A stretch of 64,000 nt of DNA from an uncultured Clostridium sp. (GTDB lineage: Bacteria; Bacillota; Clostridia; TANB77; CAG-508): positions 18,120-82,119 of the forward strand of contig USCB01000003.1 in NCBI GenBank assembly GCA_900553125.1, read 5' to 3'. Under the pieces are notes generated by a model. It saw nothing but the letters and a program-made list of their open reading frames with translations. It was not told the origin of the DNA and searched no databases. How positions within the stretch are numbered: the stretch's first letter is position 1; each line of letters begins with the position of its first letter. Below are positions 37,840 through 47,691 of this stretch, piece by piece. A program made the position numbers and the translations under genes.

Positions 37840-39630
37840 TTGCGTTATAGTGATGAAATACTAAATGAAGTACGAGAAAACAGCGATATAGTAGAAGTAA
37901 TTTCACAATATGTGCATTTAAAAAGAAGTGGAAGAAACTATTTTGGGTTGTGTCCATTTCATAACGAAAAATCTCCATCTTTTTCAGTATCTCCAGATAA
38001 GCAAATATTTCATTGTTTTGGTTGTGGAGTTGGAGGAAATGTTTTTACTTTTATAAGTAAGATAGAGGGAATAGGTTTTAAAGAGGCAATTGAAAATTTG
38101 GCAGATAGAGCGGGAATTATTCTTCCAAAATCAACTAATAATGATGAAAGTAAAAAAGAGGAATTAAAAGCAAAAGTTTACAAAGTAAATAATTTCACGG
38201 CAGATTATTATCATAAGAGGTTATATAAACCAGAATCTAAAGCTGGGCAAGAATATGTTAAACAAAGAAAACTAACAAAGGAAACTTTAGAAAGTTATAA
38301 TTTGGGTTTTTCAGGTAATTATGATGAATTATACAAAGTTCTTAGAAAAGAAGGCTTTAATGATGAGGAAATATTAGAATCAGGATTAGTAAAAAAGAAT
38401 GAACATGGTCAATATGTAGATTTTTATAGAGATAGATTTATGATACCGATTTTAGATGTTAGAAACAGAGTTATAGCTTTTGGTGGAAGAGTTTTAGGCG
38501 ATGCAAAAAGATTTAAATATTTAAATTCACCAGAGAATATTGTATATAGCAAAGGCAAGCATTTATTTGGATTAAATGTAGCAAAAAAATATAACCATAA
38601 AAAACTATTAATTGTTGAAGGATATATGGATGCAATATCACTACATCAAAGAGGAATAACAAATGTTGTTGCTGCACTGGGTACAGCGTTAACAACTAAT
38701 CAAGGGTGGCTTTTAAGAAGGAATGCAGAGCAGGTTATTTTAGGCTTTGATGCAGATGGAGCCGGTCAGAATGCGATAATGAGAGCAATGGAAGTTATGC
38801 AAAATATGGGATGTGATATGAGGGTACTTCAAATGACAGGAGCAAAAGATCCGGATGAATTTATTATAAAATATGGTTCGGCAAGATTTCAAAAGCTTAT
38901 GAATGATGCTATATCTTTATTAGAATTTAGAGTAAAGGTTTTAGAACAAAACTTAGATTTGAATGTTGCAAGTGATAAAATAAAATTCCTAAATGAAATT
39001 GCAAAGTTAATTGCTAAAATTGATAATACAATTGAGAGAGAAATATACATAGAAAAACTTGCAAATGGATATAATATATCCAAAGAGGCAATTTTTGGAC
39101 AAGTAAATAAATTACAATATTCTAGTAAGGCTAAAGCAAACAATTTAGAAAAAAATAAGCCGGTGGTTATCCACAAAAAGGAAGAAAATGTGGATAAAGG
39201 GATTTCGGAAGAACTTATAAAAAGAGAGAATACTATTATATCAATTTTAATAAACAATCCAGAATGTTATAATATCATTAAAGAAAATATGAAAATAGAA
39301 GATTTTAAATATAGTCTAAATGTAAAAATTGTAACAGTATTATATCAAGAGCTTGAAAAAGAAGACAGGAATATAAGCCTAGTGTTAGATAAATTAGATG
39401 ATGAGGAAATAAAAAATCATCTTACAGCTATTATGGCAGAAGATTATGGAATTAATGATAATGTAAATAAAGCAATTGAGGATATAATAAAGAAATATGA
39501 AAAAGAAAAATTAGAAAAAAGACGTGATGAATTAATAAAAATGAGTTCGGAAGAGATAGACCCAGAAAGGAAACGAAGCCTAAGTAAAGAACTAAATGAT
39601 ATAATTTTAAAATTAGTAAAAATAAAATAG
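37840..39630 (+). CDS. dnaG: DNA primase
   Basis: 596 residues, full length. The CHC2 zinc finger (C38, H41, C59, C62) comes first, then the Toprim core (LLIVEGYMDAIS, GFDADGAGQ), then a C-terminal helicase-binding region. TTG is the start, seven bases after GAGAGG. It makes RNA primers at the replication fork. It lies directly upstream of rpoD, the standard dnaG-rpoD order. Confidence 0.97.
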   Translation: MRYSDEILNEVRENSDIVEVISQYVHLKRSGRNYFGLCPFHNEKSPSFSVSPDKQIFHCFGCGVGGNVFTFISKIEGIGFKEAIENLADRAGIILPKSTNNDESKKEELKAKVYKVNNFTADYYHKRLYKPESKAGQEYVKQRKLTKETLESYNLGFSGNYDELYKVLRKEGFNDEEILESGLVKKNEHGQYVDFYRDRFMIPILDVRNRVIAFGGRVLGDAKRFKYLNSPENIVYSKGKHLFGLNVAKKYNHKKLLIVEGYMDAISLHQRGITNVVAALGTALTTNQGWLLRRNAEQVILGFDADGAGQNAIMRAMEVMQNMGCDMRVLQMTGAKDPDEFIIKYGSARFQKLMNDAISLLEFRVKVLEQNLDLNVASDKIKFLNEIAKLIAKIDNTIEREIYIEKLANGYNISKEAIFGQVNKLQYSSKAKANNLEKNKPVVIHKKEENVDKGISEELIKRENTIISILINNPECYNIIKENMKIEDFKYSLNVKIVTVLYQELEKEDRNISLVLDKLDDEEIKNHLTAIMAEDYGINDNVNKAIEDIIKKYEKEKLEKRRDELIKMSSEEIDPERKRSLSKELNDIILKLVKIK

Positions 39631-39656
39631 AAAAATTATAAGAAAGGATGTTAGAA

Positions 39657-40808
39657 GTGAAAGAAGATCAAAATACTACAAAAACAGAAACAAAAAAAGA
39701 AAAATTAATGACTCCTGAAGAAAAACAAAAGGCAAAAGAAAAAGTTGATAAAATAATAAAAAGAGCAAAAGAAAAAGGAAAAATAACATATGGAGAACTT
39801 GCAGTTGAACTAGATGATGTAAATCAAGACCAAATTGAAAAAGTTTTTGATGTAATGGAAGAAATGGGTGTAGATGTTTTAAAAGACGACTTTGATGATG
39901 AACCAAATGAGGAAGATTTAAAAGAAGTTGAAAATTTAAAATTAGATGAAATAACTCAAGGAGATACTTTTGAAGGCATAAATGTTGATGACCCTGTAAG
40001 AATGTATTTAAGAGAAATAGGAAAAATAAAACTTTTAACATATGACCAAGAATTAGATCTTGCTAAAAGAATACTTGAAGGTGATGAAGATGCAAAACAA
40101 GAATTAGCAGAGGCAAATTTAAGGCTTGTTGTAAGTATAGCAAAAAAATATGTTGGAAGAGGTATGCTATTTTTAGATTTAATACAAGAAGGAAATATGG
40201 GATTGATAAAAGCGGTAGAAAAATTTGATTATACTAAAGGATTTAAATTTAGTACTTATGCTACATGGTGGATTAGACAATCAATCACTAGAGCGATAGC
40301 AGACCAAGCTAGAACAATAAGAATACCAGTTCATATGGTAGAAACAATAAATAAATTAATTAGAACATCAAGACATCTATTACAAAAATTAGGTAGAGAA
40401 CCAACCCCAGAAGAATTATCAAAAGAGCTTGAAATGCCAATAGATAAAGTAATGGAAATCCAAAAAATTGCACAAGACCCAGTATCACTTGAAACACCAA
40501 TAGGTGAGGAAGATGATAGTCATTTGGGAGATTTTATACAAGATGAAGATTCTCCAGCTCCACAAGATGCAGCAGCATATACTCTTCTTAGGGAGCAATT
40601 AGATGAAGTAATGCAAACTCTTACACCAAGAGAGGCAAAGGTTTTAAGATTAAGATTTGGATTAGATGATGGAAAAGCAAGAACATTAGAGGAAGTTGGA
40701 AAAGAATTTGAGGTTACAAGAGAAAGAATTCGCCAGATAGAGGCAAAAGCTTTAAGAAAATTAAGACATCCAAGTAGAAGTAAAAAATTAAAAGATTATA
40801 TGACATAG
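39657..40808 (+). CDS. rpoD: RNA polymerase sigma factor RpoD (SigA)
   Basis: 383 residues. Region 1.1-like N-terminus (GKITYGELAVELDD), region 2 (STYATWWIRQSITRAIADQA), region 3 (IRIPVHMVETINKL) and region 4 helix-turn-helix (EVTRERIRQIEAKALRKLR). It recognises the TTGACA/TATAAT promoters listed here. I choose GTG 39657, since AAAGG immediately abuts the ATG at 39648 and would have no spacing. Confidence 0.97.
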   Translation: MKEDQNTTKTETKKEKLMTPEEKQKAKEKVDKIIKRAKEKGKITYGELAVELDDVNQDQIEKVFDVMEEMGVDVLKDDFDDEPNEEDLKEVENLKLDEITQGDTFEGINVDDPVRMYLREIGKIKLLTYDQELDLAKRILEGDEDAKQELAEANLRLVVSIAKKYVGRGMLFLDLIQEGNMGLIKAVEKFDYTKGFKFSTYATWWIRQSITRAIADQARTIRIPVHMVETINKLIRTSRHLLQKLGREPTPEELSKELEMPIDKVMEIQKIAQDPVSLETPIGEEDDSHLGDFIQDEDSPAPQDAAAYTLLREQLDEVMQTLTPREAKVLRLRFGLDDGKARTLEEVGKEFEVTRERIRQIEAKALRKLRHPSRSKKLKDYMT

Positions 40809-40822
40809 TGGAAAAAGGGACC

Positions 40823-40872
40823 ATTGGGACCGGTTCTTTTTGGGACAGGAACCAAAAAGAACCGGTCCCAAT
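40823..40872. repeat. Palindromic repeat copy 4
   Basis: ATTGGGACCGGTTCTTTTT and its complement flank GGGACAGGAACC. It lies between rpoD and mscS. Confidence 0.9.
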
Positions 40873-40895
40873 AGTTCATAATAGAAGGAGGAATT

Positions 40896-41957
40896 ATGAG
40901 TTCAATAATAGAAATAATAAAAAACTTAAATGCAGAAACAACCATTGATTTAATTATTGCAATAATAATTTTAGCAGTTTTAGATATATTTAGCCCATTG
41001 TTTTCTTATATAATTTTGAAATTATTTAATTTTAAGAAAAGCAGAAAACAAATAAAAAATAATACATTTTATATGCCATTAAATTCATTTTTTAGAGTTA
41101 CAGGTGTATATATAGCAATATTATTTATAAGACCAACATTTGATATATCAGATGAGATTATGATAATCGTGAAAAAGATTTATAGGGTAATAGTAACAAT
41201 TACAATTGCAAACAGTTTAGCAAATAGTATAACGAAAAAATCAAAATTTGTTAAATTAATAAAAGATAAAAGTGATAAAGAATTTAATGATGGCACTACA
41301 AAGATGCTAGTACGTATTATAAGAGTTTTGATTTACATAGTTGCAACATTTATAGTATTTGCAGAAATAGGGTATGATTTAAGTGGATTAATAACAGGAT
41401 TAGGTTTAGGAACAGTTGTATTAACACTTGCAGCTCAAGATACAGTAAAAAGTTTACTTGGTGGTTTTGTAATATTTGCAGATAAGCCTTTTAAAGTAGG
41501 GGATTACATAAAATTTCAAACATATCAAGGAACAGTTGAAGATATGACACTAAGAAGTACCAGAATAAGGACTTTGGAGGATTCTATAGTACAAATACCT
41601 AATTCTGTAATAGTTTCTTCAGCAGTTGAAAATATAAGTAAAAATAGAAAAAGAAGATATCTATTAGAATTAGATATAACAGAAGATACTACCATGGAAA
41701 AACTTGAAAATTTAAAACAAAAAATATATGAAAATCTAACTGAAAATGAAGAAGTAATAAATGACACAATTAATATTTGCTTTACAGATATTGCAAAAAG
41801 TAGTTTCAGAATTTCAGTAATATTATATTTTAATGTAACTGATTATACACAATACCTAAAATGCAAAGATGTTGTAAATAAAGAGATTATTAAAATATTA
41901 AATAGTGAAAAAATAAATTTAGCATATGATACAAAAACAATTGAGTTAAAAAAATAA
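40896..41957 (+). CDS. mscS: MscS-family mechanosensitive channel
   Basis: 353 residues. Several N-terminal membrane helices lead to the pore helix (SGLITGLGLGTVVLTLAAQD) and the beta domain (GGFVIFADKPFKVGDYI). The RTLEDSIVQIPNS stretch is typical. It opens under membrane tension to release solutes in hypo-osmotic shock. AAGGAGG ribosome binding site. Confidence 0.92.
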   Translation: MSSIIEIIKNLNAETTIDLIIAIIILAVLDIFSPLFSYIILKLFNFKKSRKQIKNNTFYMPLNSFFRVTGVYIAILFIRPTFDISDEIMIIVKKIYRVIVTITIANSLANSITKKSKFVKLIKDKSDKEFNDGTTKMLVRIIRVLIYIVATFIVFAEIGYDLSGLITGLGLGTVVLTLAAQDTVKSLLGGFVIFADKPFKVGDYIKFQTYQGTVEDMTLRSTRIRTLEDSIVQIPNSVIVSSAVENISKNRKRRYLLELDITEDTTMEKLENLKQKIYENLTENEEVINDTINICFTDIAKSSFRISVILYFNVTDYTQYLKCKDVVNKEIIKILNSEKINLAYDTKTIELKK

Positions 41958-42037
41958 ACCTACATAAAAAATTCATATATTCATCACAAACTTAAAGTAT
42001 AATTATAAAAATAACAAAATGAGGAGGAGTCTTATAG

Positions 42038-42715
42038 ATGGAAGATATTACTGTTTTAATTGTAGATGATGAGGTTAGAATGAGAAAACTAATAAAAGAT
42101 TTCTTAAATAAAAAAGATTATAAAACACTTGAGGCAGGAGATGGGGAAGAAGCTTTAGAAATATATGAAGAAAATAAAAATAAAATTAATTTGATATTAC
42201 TTGATGTTATGATGCCTAAAGTTGATGGATGGACGGTCTTAAGAAAAATAAGAAAAGATTCTAAAGTACCAGTAATCATGCTAACAGCGAGAGGTGAGGA
42301 ACAAGATGAATTATTTGGTTTTGAATTAGGTGTTGATGAATATATATCAAAACCATTTAGTCCAAAAATTTTGGTAGCTAGAATAGAGGCAATTTTAAAA
42401 AGAATTAATGGAGAAAAAGAAAGTGTTAGAGATTATGACGGTATAGTTATTGATGAACAGGGAAGAACAGTTACAGTCGATGGAAAGCCAATAGAACTAA
42501 GTTTGAGAGAATATGAGCTTTTAAAATATTTATTAGATAATGAAAAAATTGCTTTATCAAGAGATAAAATATTAAATAATGTGTGGAATTATGATTACTA
42601 TGGAGATTCGAGAACAATAGATAGCCATATAAAAAAAATTAGACATAAATTGGGTAAAAAAGGAAAATATATAGAAACAATTAGAGGTGTAGGATACAAA
42701 TTTGAAATCAAATAA
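42038..42715 (+). CDS. OmpR-family response regulator
   Basis: 225 residues. Receiver with D10/D11, phospho-acceptor D56 in LILLDVMMP, and YISKPFSP. The C-terminal winged helix has SLREYELLKYLL and DSRTIDSHIKKIR. It pairs with the kinase 51 bp downstream; a hairpin (42721-42752) sits between them. Signal not identifiable. Confidence 0.95.
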   Translation: MEDITVLIVDDEVRMRKLIKDFLNKKDYKTLEAGDGEEALEIYEENKNKINLILLDVMMPKVDGWTVLRKIRKDSKVPVIMLTARGEEQDELFGFELGVDEYISKPFSPKILVARIEAILKRINGEKESVRDYDGIVIDEQGRTVTVDGKPIELSLREYELLKYLLDNEKIALSRDKILNNVWNYDYYGDSRTIDSHIKKIRHKLGKKGKYIETIRGVGYKFEIK

Positions 42716-42720
42716 AATTA

Positions 42721-42752
42721 TTCAGGTTGAGATAAATAATCTCAACTTGAAT
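42721..42752 (+). promoter_or_regulatory. Intercistronic hairpin
   Basis: TTCAGGTTGAGAT pairs with ATCTCAACTTGAA between the regulator and kinase genes. It could tune expression of the kinase. Confidence 0.55.
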
Positions 42753-42766
42753 TTTAGGAGAATGTA

Positions 42767-44272
42767 ATGGAAAATAAGATAGGTATATTTAAATCAATAA
42801 GAACAAAATTATTTTTATCTTTATGTATAATCGTAATAGCAATAATTATATCTTTAATATTATTAAATAACTTTATATTAAGAAAATTTTATGAATATAA
42901 TAAAGAAAAACAATTGAAAAATGTATTTGGAACAATAAATGAATATTACAATGATAATTTGAGTAAAAGAGATTTATCAGATGAGTTAGACAAAATAGCT
43001 ATAAATAATAATTTTGATATACTAATAAGAAGTGATGAAAATGTGAGTGTTTATAGTTCAAATAAAGATTTTTATTCAGCTATAGGGGAAATGATTATAT
43101 CAATTTTACGAGAAGAACGAAATCAATCTGATGTACTAGAAAGGAATGAAAAATATACTATCAGCAAATATAGTGATAGTAAAACAAAAATAAACTATAT
43201 AATGCTTATAGCAACTTTGGACAATTCATATCATTTATATATTAGGATGCCAGTGACGGCAATTGATGAGAGTGTAAAAATATCAAATGAGTTTTTGTCA
43301 ATAATTGCAATATTTATTATTATAATAGGTGGAACTGTGCTTTCTGTTGTATCAAAAAGATTTAGCGAACCCATTGTTGAGCTAAATCAAATTGCTAAAA
43401 AAATGTCTAATTTAGATTTTAGCCAAAAATATAAATCTTCATATGCAAATGATGAGATAGATATGTTAGGAAATAGTATAAATAAATTATCAACTACATT
43501 AGAGGAAACAATCAGGCAATTGAAAAATAATAATACTCAACTTGAAAGAGATATAGAGGAAAAATCTCAAATTGATGAAATGAGAAAAAGTTTTATATCT
43601 GATGTTTCGCATGAACTAAAGACTCCGATTGCATTAATACAAGGTTATAGTGAAGGATTGATAGAAAATATAAATGATGACGAGGAATCAAGAAAATTTT
43701 ATGCAGAAGTTATTCAAGATGAAGCTACAAAAATGGATAGATTAGTAAAAAGATTACTGGAGCTTATGAAACTTGAGTATGGAAAAATGGATTTTAACAA
43801 TAAAGAATTTAACATAGTTGAACTTGAAAACGAAATTTTGAGAAAATCTAAAGTTATGATGGAAAAAGAAAGTGTAAAATTAATTAACAATATAGATACA
43901 AACAAAGAAATCAAAGTTTATGCAGATGACTTTTATATTGACCAAGTATTAACTAATTATATTACAAATGCCATTAAATATTCTATAGAAATAAATGGAG
44001 AAAAAATTGTAAGAATTGAAAATGAAATAACACAAGAAAACAAGGTTCGTGTTAAAGTTTTTAATACTTTTGAACAATTTTCTGATGATGAGATAATGCG
44101 TATATGGAGAAGGTTTTATAAGGTTGATGAATCACGCAATCGCGATAAAGGAGGTAGTGGTATAGGTCTTTCTTTAGTTAAAGCTATTATGAATAATTAT
44201 GGTAATGGCTATGGAGTAAAAAATGTAGCAGGTGGAGTTGAGTTTTGGTTTGAGTTGGATTTATGCAAATAA
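42767..44272 (+). CDS. Sensor histidine kinase
   Basis: 501 residues. Membrane helices at about 13-38 and 178-200 flank an extracellular sensor domain, followed by HAMP. The phospho-acceptor His282 is in SDVSHELKTP. N box TNYITNAIKYS, G boxes DKGGSGIGLSLVKAI. It phosphorylates the OmpR-type partner upstream. AGGAGAATGTA precedes ATG. Confidence 0.95.
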   Translation: MENKIGIFKSIRTKLFLSLCIIVIAIIISLILLNNFILRKFYEYNKEKQLKNVFGTINEYYNDNLSKRDLSDELDKIAINNNFDILIRSDENVSVYSSNKDFYSAIGEMIISILREERNQSDVLERNEKYTISKYSDSKTKINYIMLIATLDNSYHLYIRMPVTAIDESVKISNEFLSIIAIFIIIIGGTVLSVVSKRFSEPIVELNQIAKKMSNLDFSQKYKSSYANDEIDMLGNSINKLSTTLEETIRQLKNNNTQLERDIEEKSQIDEMRKSFISDVSHELKTPIALIQGYSEGLIENINDDEESRKFYAEVIQDEATKMDRLVKRLLELMKLEYGKMDFNNKEFNIVELENEILRKSKVMMEKESVKLINNIDTNKEIKVYADDFYIDQVLTNYITNAIKYSIEINGEKIVRIENEITQENKVRVKVFNTFEQFSDDEIMRIWRRFYKVDESRNRDKGGSGIGLSLVKAIMNNYGNGYGVKNVAGGVEFWFELDLCK

Positions 44273-44346
44273 ACCTACTGCAACTGAAAACCGGTGCATA
44301 TTTGACAGTTCTTTTAGTATAAAATAATTGCTAGGAGGTTGCAAAT

Positions 44347-44547
44347 ATGAATAAATTAAAAATACCAAAAAATCATAGTGGAGTTAGTAAAACTCTAAGA
44401 TTACCAGAAGATATAGTAGATGATGTCCAAAATCTTGCAAATCTTAAAAATTTGTCTTTTAATAGAATTGTTATTTCTTTATTGGAGTTTGGGTTGAATA
44501 ATTTAGATGAGAGTGACAGTATAGAATTAGAGAAGATGCAAAAATAG
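44347..44547 (+). CDS. Ribbon-helix-helix regulator
   Basis: 66 residues: SKTLRLPEDIVDDVQNLA then FNRIVISLLEFGL, the CopG/Arc pattern of a small dimeric DNA-binding protein. AGGAGG lies 6 bp before ATG. The divergent/convergent pilin-like gene downstream may be its target. A decayed copy of its 3' end occurs at 45465-45534. Confidence 0.8.
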   Translation: MNKLKIPKNHSGVSKTLRLPEDIVDDVQNLANLKNLSFNRIVISLLEFGLNNLDESDSIELEKMQK

Positions 44548-44548
44548 T

Positions 44549-44579
44549 AAAAAGCTACTTCAAATAAAGTAGCTTTTTA
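44549..44579. terminator. Bidirectional terminator
   Basis: AAAAAGCTACTT pairs with AAGTAGCTTTTT between converging genes. A near copy is at 45533-45565. Confidence 0.9.
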
Positions 44580-44580
44580 C

Positions 44581-45342
44581 TTATTTAGTTTCCCATGAAG
44601 AACCATTCCAAATTGTGTTGAAATCTAAAGAAACAGTTCCATCATCTTTTTTTATCCATTTAGCATAATTAGATGTATCTATATTATCTCCATTTCCAGA
44701 AGATAGTTCATCCATTAATGAGGTAATATTTCCGTCATTATTATAATCTCCATAACTAGTAGTTTCTGCATTGTTATAATATAATTCAGATTTAAAATCC
44801 AAATCTCTGCATAAAATTATAGAATTATTTAGATAATTATTATAATTGTTTGACCATTCGATTAAATCTTCAATACACCATATTTCATAAGGGTGTTCTG
44901 CATCTCCAGCTAGGGATGAGCCATCTTTGGATTTAGTTATATCTCCTGGAGAATTATCTTTTATGATATCTAAATCAATAGGACCATCTACTGAACCAGA
45001 ATTAGATAGTCTGTATTTTTTATTTGTGTCTTTATCTAATATAAGAAAAGAGTCATTATCAATTAATACATCTACATTTTTTTCATACTGTTCTAAGGAT
45101 TCCTTTAAATTTTTTTTAGTAATTTTTTCTTGATTTTTAGTAAGACAATTTAAATAACTTAGTTTAATAATTTCAGCATCACCCGAATTATACGTTTTTT
45201 CTTTAGCGTTTACAGTTCTATAAAGTATACCATTATTTCCTGTTAGCATTGATATACTTATTCCTGATAATATTAAAAGTAAAATTATCGTTAATACTAG
45301 AGCTATTAGTGTTATTCCTTGCTTCTCATTATATGTTTTCAT
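44581..45342 (-). CDS. Pilin-like protein A
   Basis: 253 residues. The N-terminus KQGITLIALVLTIILLLILS is a clostridial prepilin-type leader and helix: Gly before the cleavage site, then a hydrophobic stretch, with Ala instead of Glu at position 5 of the mature helix. The rest is a soluble Asn/Asp/Ser-rich domain (CIEDLIEWSNNYNNYLN, DLDFKS). It shares the N-terminus and the DLDFKS motif with pilin-like protein B, so the two are paralogues. Probably exported and membrane-bound or assembled in a pseudopilus. Truncated relative to B. Confidence 0.7.
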   Translation of the reverse strand: MKTYNEKQGITLIALVLTIILLLILSGISISMLTGNNGILYRTVNAKEKTYNSGDAEIIKLSYLNCLTKNQEKITKKNLKESLEQYEKNVDVLIDNDSFLILDKDTNKKYRLSNSGSVDGPIDLDIIKDNSPGDITKSKDGSSLAGDAEHPYEIWCIEDLIEWSNNYNNYLNNSIILCRDLDFKSELYYNNAETTSYGDYNNDGNITSLMDELSSGNGDNIDTSNYAKWIKKDDGTVSLDFNTIWNGSSWETK

Positions 45343-45393
45343 AAATTTCTCCTTTGTTAAAATTTTAATTAAAAGATTTTATAGTCTAATTTA

Positions 45394-45422
45394 ATATTAT
45401 CATTTATTCACACCAGTGTCAA
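45394..45422 (-). promoter_or_regulatory. Promoter of pilin-like A
   Basis: Minus strand TTGACA, 17 bp, TAATAT. It lies in a segment duplicated at 47121-47180. Confidence 0.75.
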
Positions 45423-45464
45423 TAAAAATTTTATCAAAAAATATATAATATAAAGATAAAAAAA

Positions 45465-45534
45465 TAATTGTTATTTTTTATTAGAGTTTGGACTTAGTAA
45501 TTTAGGTGAAGAGCTAGAAAAAAAGCAAAAATAA
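45465..45534 (+). pseudogene. 3' remnant of a ribbon-helix-helix gene
   Basis: The end reads LLEFGLSNLG then EELEKKQK and stop, matching the end of the RHH protein at 44347. One base is missing near its start. It is followed by the same terminator. It shows that the RHH/terminator/pilin module was duplicated. Confidence 0.75.
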
Positions 45535-45565
45535 AAAGCTACTTTATTATGAAGTAGCTTTTTTA
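45533..45565. terminator. Bidirectional terminator, duplicate
   Basis: AAAAAGCTACTT pairs with AAGTAGCTTTTT, a copy of 44549-44579. Confidence 0.9.
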
Positions 45566-45606
45566 AACGAAAAGTAATATAAGATTTGTGTAATATTTAA
45601 TAATTA

Positions 45607-47041
45607 TTACACAAAGGTTGGATATCCATTTGTTCCGATAATCCAATATCTCCATTCATTAGTGGAAATTGAGTTCATGTTATTATCAATATATGCATTT
45701 AGTTCATTAATAAAATTTTGACTTTTTATATATTCAGATGTATGAATATTATCGCAATCAATGTAGTAGCAATTATTTATTATTTTTAAGGCTCCACCTA
45801 TTTGACTCGATATTGATTTTGTTGCGCTAAAATCACAACAATTATATATAGAGATATTTCCTTCTGCCCAATACCCACCGAGTATTCCATTTTTTAAATA
45901 TGAAGATGATATATTTCCTATATTATAACAGTTGCTTATATTTGCATCTTGTCCTCTTGAAAAACCTATAATTCCACCTGCACCAAAACGATTAAGATTG
46001 ATATAAGTATTGATTGTACAGTTTATAGTCCCTTCGTTATAGCAATTTATTATGTTTAATTCGTCCACGTAACTTCCGCCACCGGTGATTCCTCCGACAC
46101 CGGTATAATCTTGATTTAAACTTCCTGTAACATAACATTTATTGTAACAATTTATAATTGTTCCTGACATTTGTGCAACAATTCCAGCTGTAGGAGTTTC
46201 GATTCCAACAATTTTTCCTGTAACCCCTAAATTTTTTATTGTACAGCTTTGTGTTGAACCAAACAAGCCAGCGTTAGATGTTGATTTTACATATAAATTT
46301 TTTATTTCATATCCGTTTCCATCAAAAATCCCATTGAATCTATTAATGGGATTAAAGCCTTTACAGTCATCATTTTCATTAGTCATTTCTACAGCTAAAT
46401 CTTCTATTATTCCATTATTATTTAAATCCCCATATTTTTGTGTTAAAAAATTTTCATAGGAAAAGGATGACTTAAAATCTAAGTCTTTTGTAAGAATTAT
46501 ATATTTTCCTTTATAATAATTTGATGCAATTCCTAATTCACTATTTCCTCCATTAGTTGATATCGAGAAAGCTACTAAATCTTCTATGCAATTTATTTGG
46601 TATGCAGTATTTTTATTTTCGCCATTATATTTTCCACCTTTTGATATATCTCCAGGAAATTCATCTTTATTTTTTATTTGTGGACCAGATACAGTTCCAT
46701 TTTTACTTATTTCATAATATCTATTGCTATTTTGGAATTTTATTATAAAGTTTTCACAAAATTTCATTACTTCAACGTCGTTATTATTGGATTTTAATTC
46801 ATTTTCAATTTCTGTGCTTGTTATAGAGTTATCTAATTTTAAATCCTGTAAAGTTATATATGCTAACTGTATTTGTTCTTTTTCTGTTGCAATTTCTATT
46901 GTTTCAGTTGCATTTTCTGTTTGTTGTAGCACTCCATTTTTGCTTGTAAGCATTAATATACTAACTCCGTGCCAAAATTATTAATATAATTATACTTACT
47001 ACCAAAGCAATCAAAGTGATACCATCATTTTTTTTACTCAA
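45607..47041 (-). CDS. Pilin-like protein B with GLUG-type repeats, one CGGA site
   Basis: About 477 residues. TTG 47041 follows AAAGGAAAG. The leader NDGITLIALVVSIIILIILA is interrupted in triplets: CGG at 46969 and then TAG. Reading CGGA (46969-46966) as Gly gives ILAGVSILMLTSKNGVLQQ, the normal pilin-like helix. The C-terminal half has repeated units such as GLFGSTQSCTIKNLGVTG and INCYNEGTI, the GLUG-like pattern of surface adhesins. Likely exported. Paralogue of the gene at 44581. Confidence 0.75.
46966..46969 (-). other. In-frame CGGA quadruplet in pilin-like B
   Basis: Triplet reading stops at TAG six bases on. Reading CGGA as Gly restores the ILAGVSI helix. Confidence 0.75.
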
Positions 47042-47122
47042 ATTGTATCTTTCCTTTCTATTAAATTATCTCATTTGTAATATTTTTATCTATAATAACC
47101 AATTTATTCATAGCACAATACA

Positions 47123-47151
47123 ATATTATCATTTATTTACACCAGTGTCAA
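47123..47151 (-). promoter_or_regulatory. Promoter of pilin-like B
   Basis: Minus strand TTGACA, 17 bp, TAATAT, nearly identical to the pilin-like A promoter. Confidence 0.75.
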
Positions 47152-47206
47152 TAAAAGTTTTGTCAAAAAATATATAATAATAAATAAAAAGATAGGAGTC
47201 AAAATC

Positions 47207-47473
47207 ATGAAAAACACTGGCAAATATGAAGATAATCTAAATTTAATAGGACCAATATTAAAAAAGAAACGTATAGAAAAGGGGTTATCCTTAGAGAAAC
47301 TTTCTTCGAAACTTCTTTTACTAGGAATAAATATACCTGTAACAAGTTTGCACAGAATTGAAAATAATCAAAGAACAGTAAGAGATTATGAAATATGTGC
47401 TATGGCTGTAGCCTTAAATGTAAAAACATCTGAGTTATTAGATCCAATTACTCAAAAATTTAAAATATCATAA
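47207..47473 (+). CDS. XRE-type helix-turn-helix protein
   Basis: 88 residues. ILKKKRIEKGLSLEKLSSKL and TSLHRIENNQR form the Cro/CI helix-turn-helix. AGGAG precedes ATG. It is divergent from pilin-like B across the duplicated promoter segment, so it may regulate it. Confidence 0.85.
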   Translation: MKNTGKYEDNLNLIGPILKKKRIEKGLSLEKLSSKLLLLGINIPVTSLHRIENNQRTVRDYEICAMAVALNVKTSELLDPITQKFKIS

Positions 47474-47489
47474 TACGAAAAATATCTGT

Positions 47490-47610
47490 AATTTGCAATA
47501 AAATCTAAATCCGTAAAGTCAGACTCTGGGTAATCTTAATTAATAATCCTGTATTAATTAAGATTACCCAGAGTCTGGCTTTATGGATTTAGATTATTTT
47601 ATTGCAAATT
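47490..47610. repeat. Long imperfect inverted repeat, MITE-like
   Basis: Arms of about 54 bp (for example CAGACTCTGGGTAATCTTAA and its complement, closed by AATTTGCAATAAAAT and ATTTTATTGCAAATT) around a 9-nt loop. No coding sequence. It could be a mobile miniature element or a very stable terminator for the XRE gene. Confidence 0.8.
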
Positions 47611-47691
47611 GTGGGAAAAACATAAAAAACTATAGTAATTTTATTATGTTTATGGTAAAATAAGTATTAGTAATAACGAAGGAGGAAAAAC

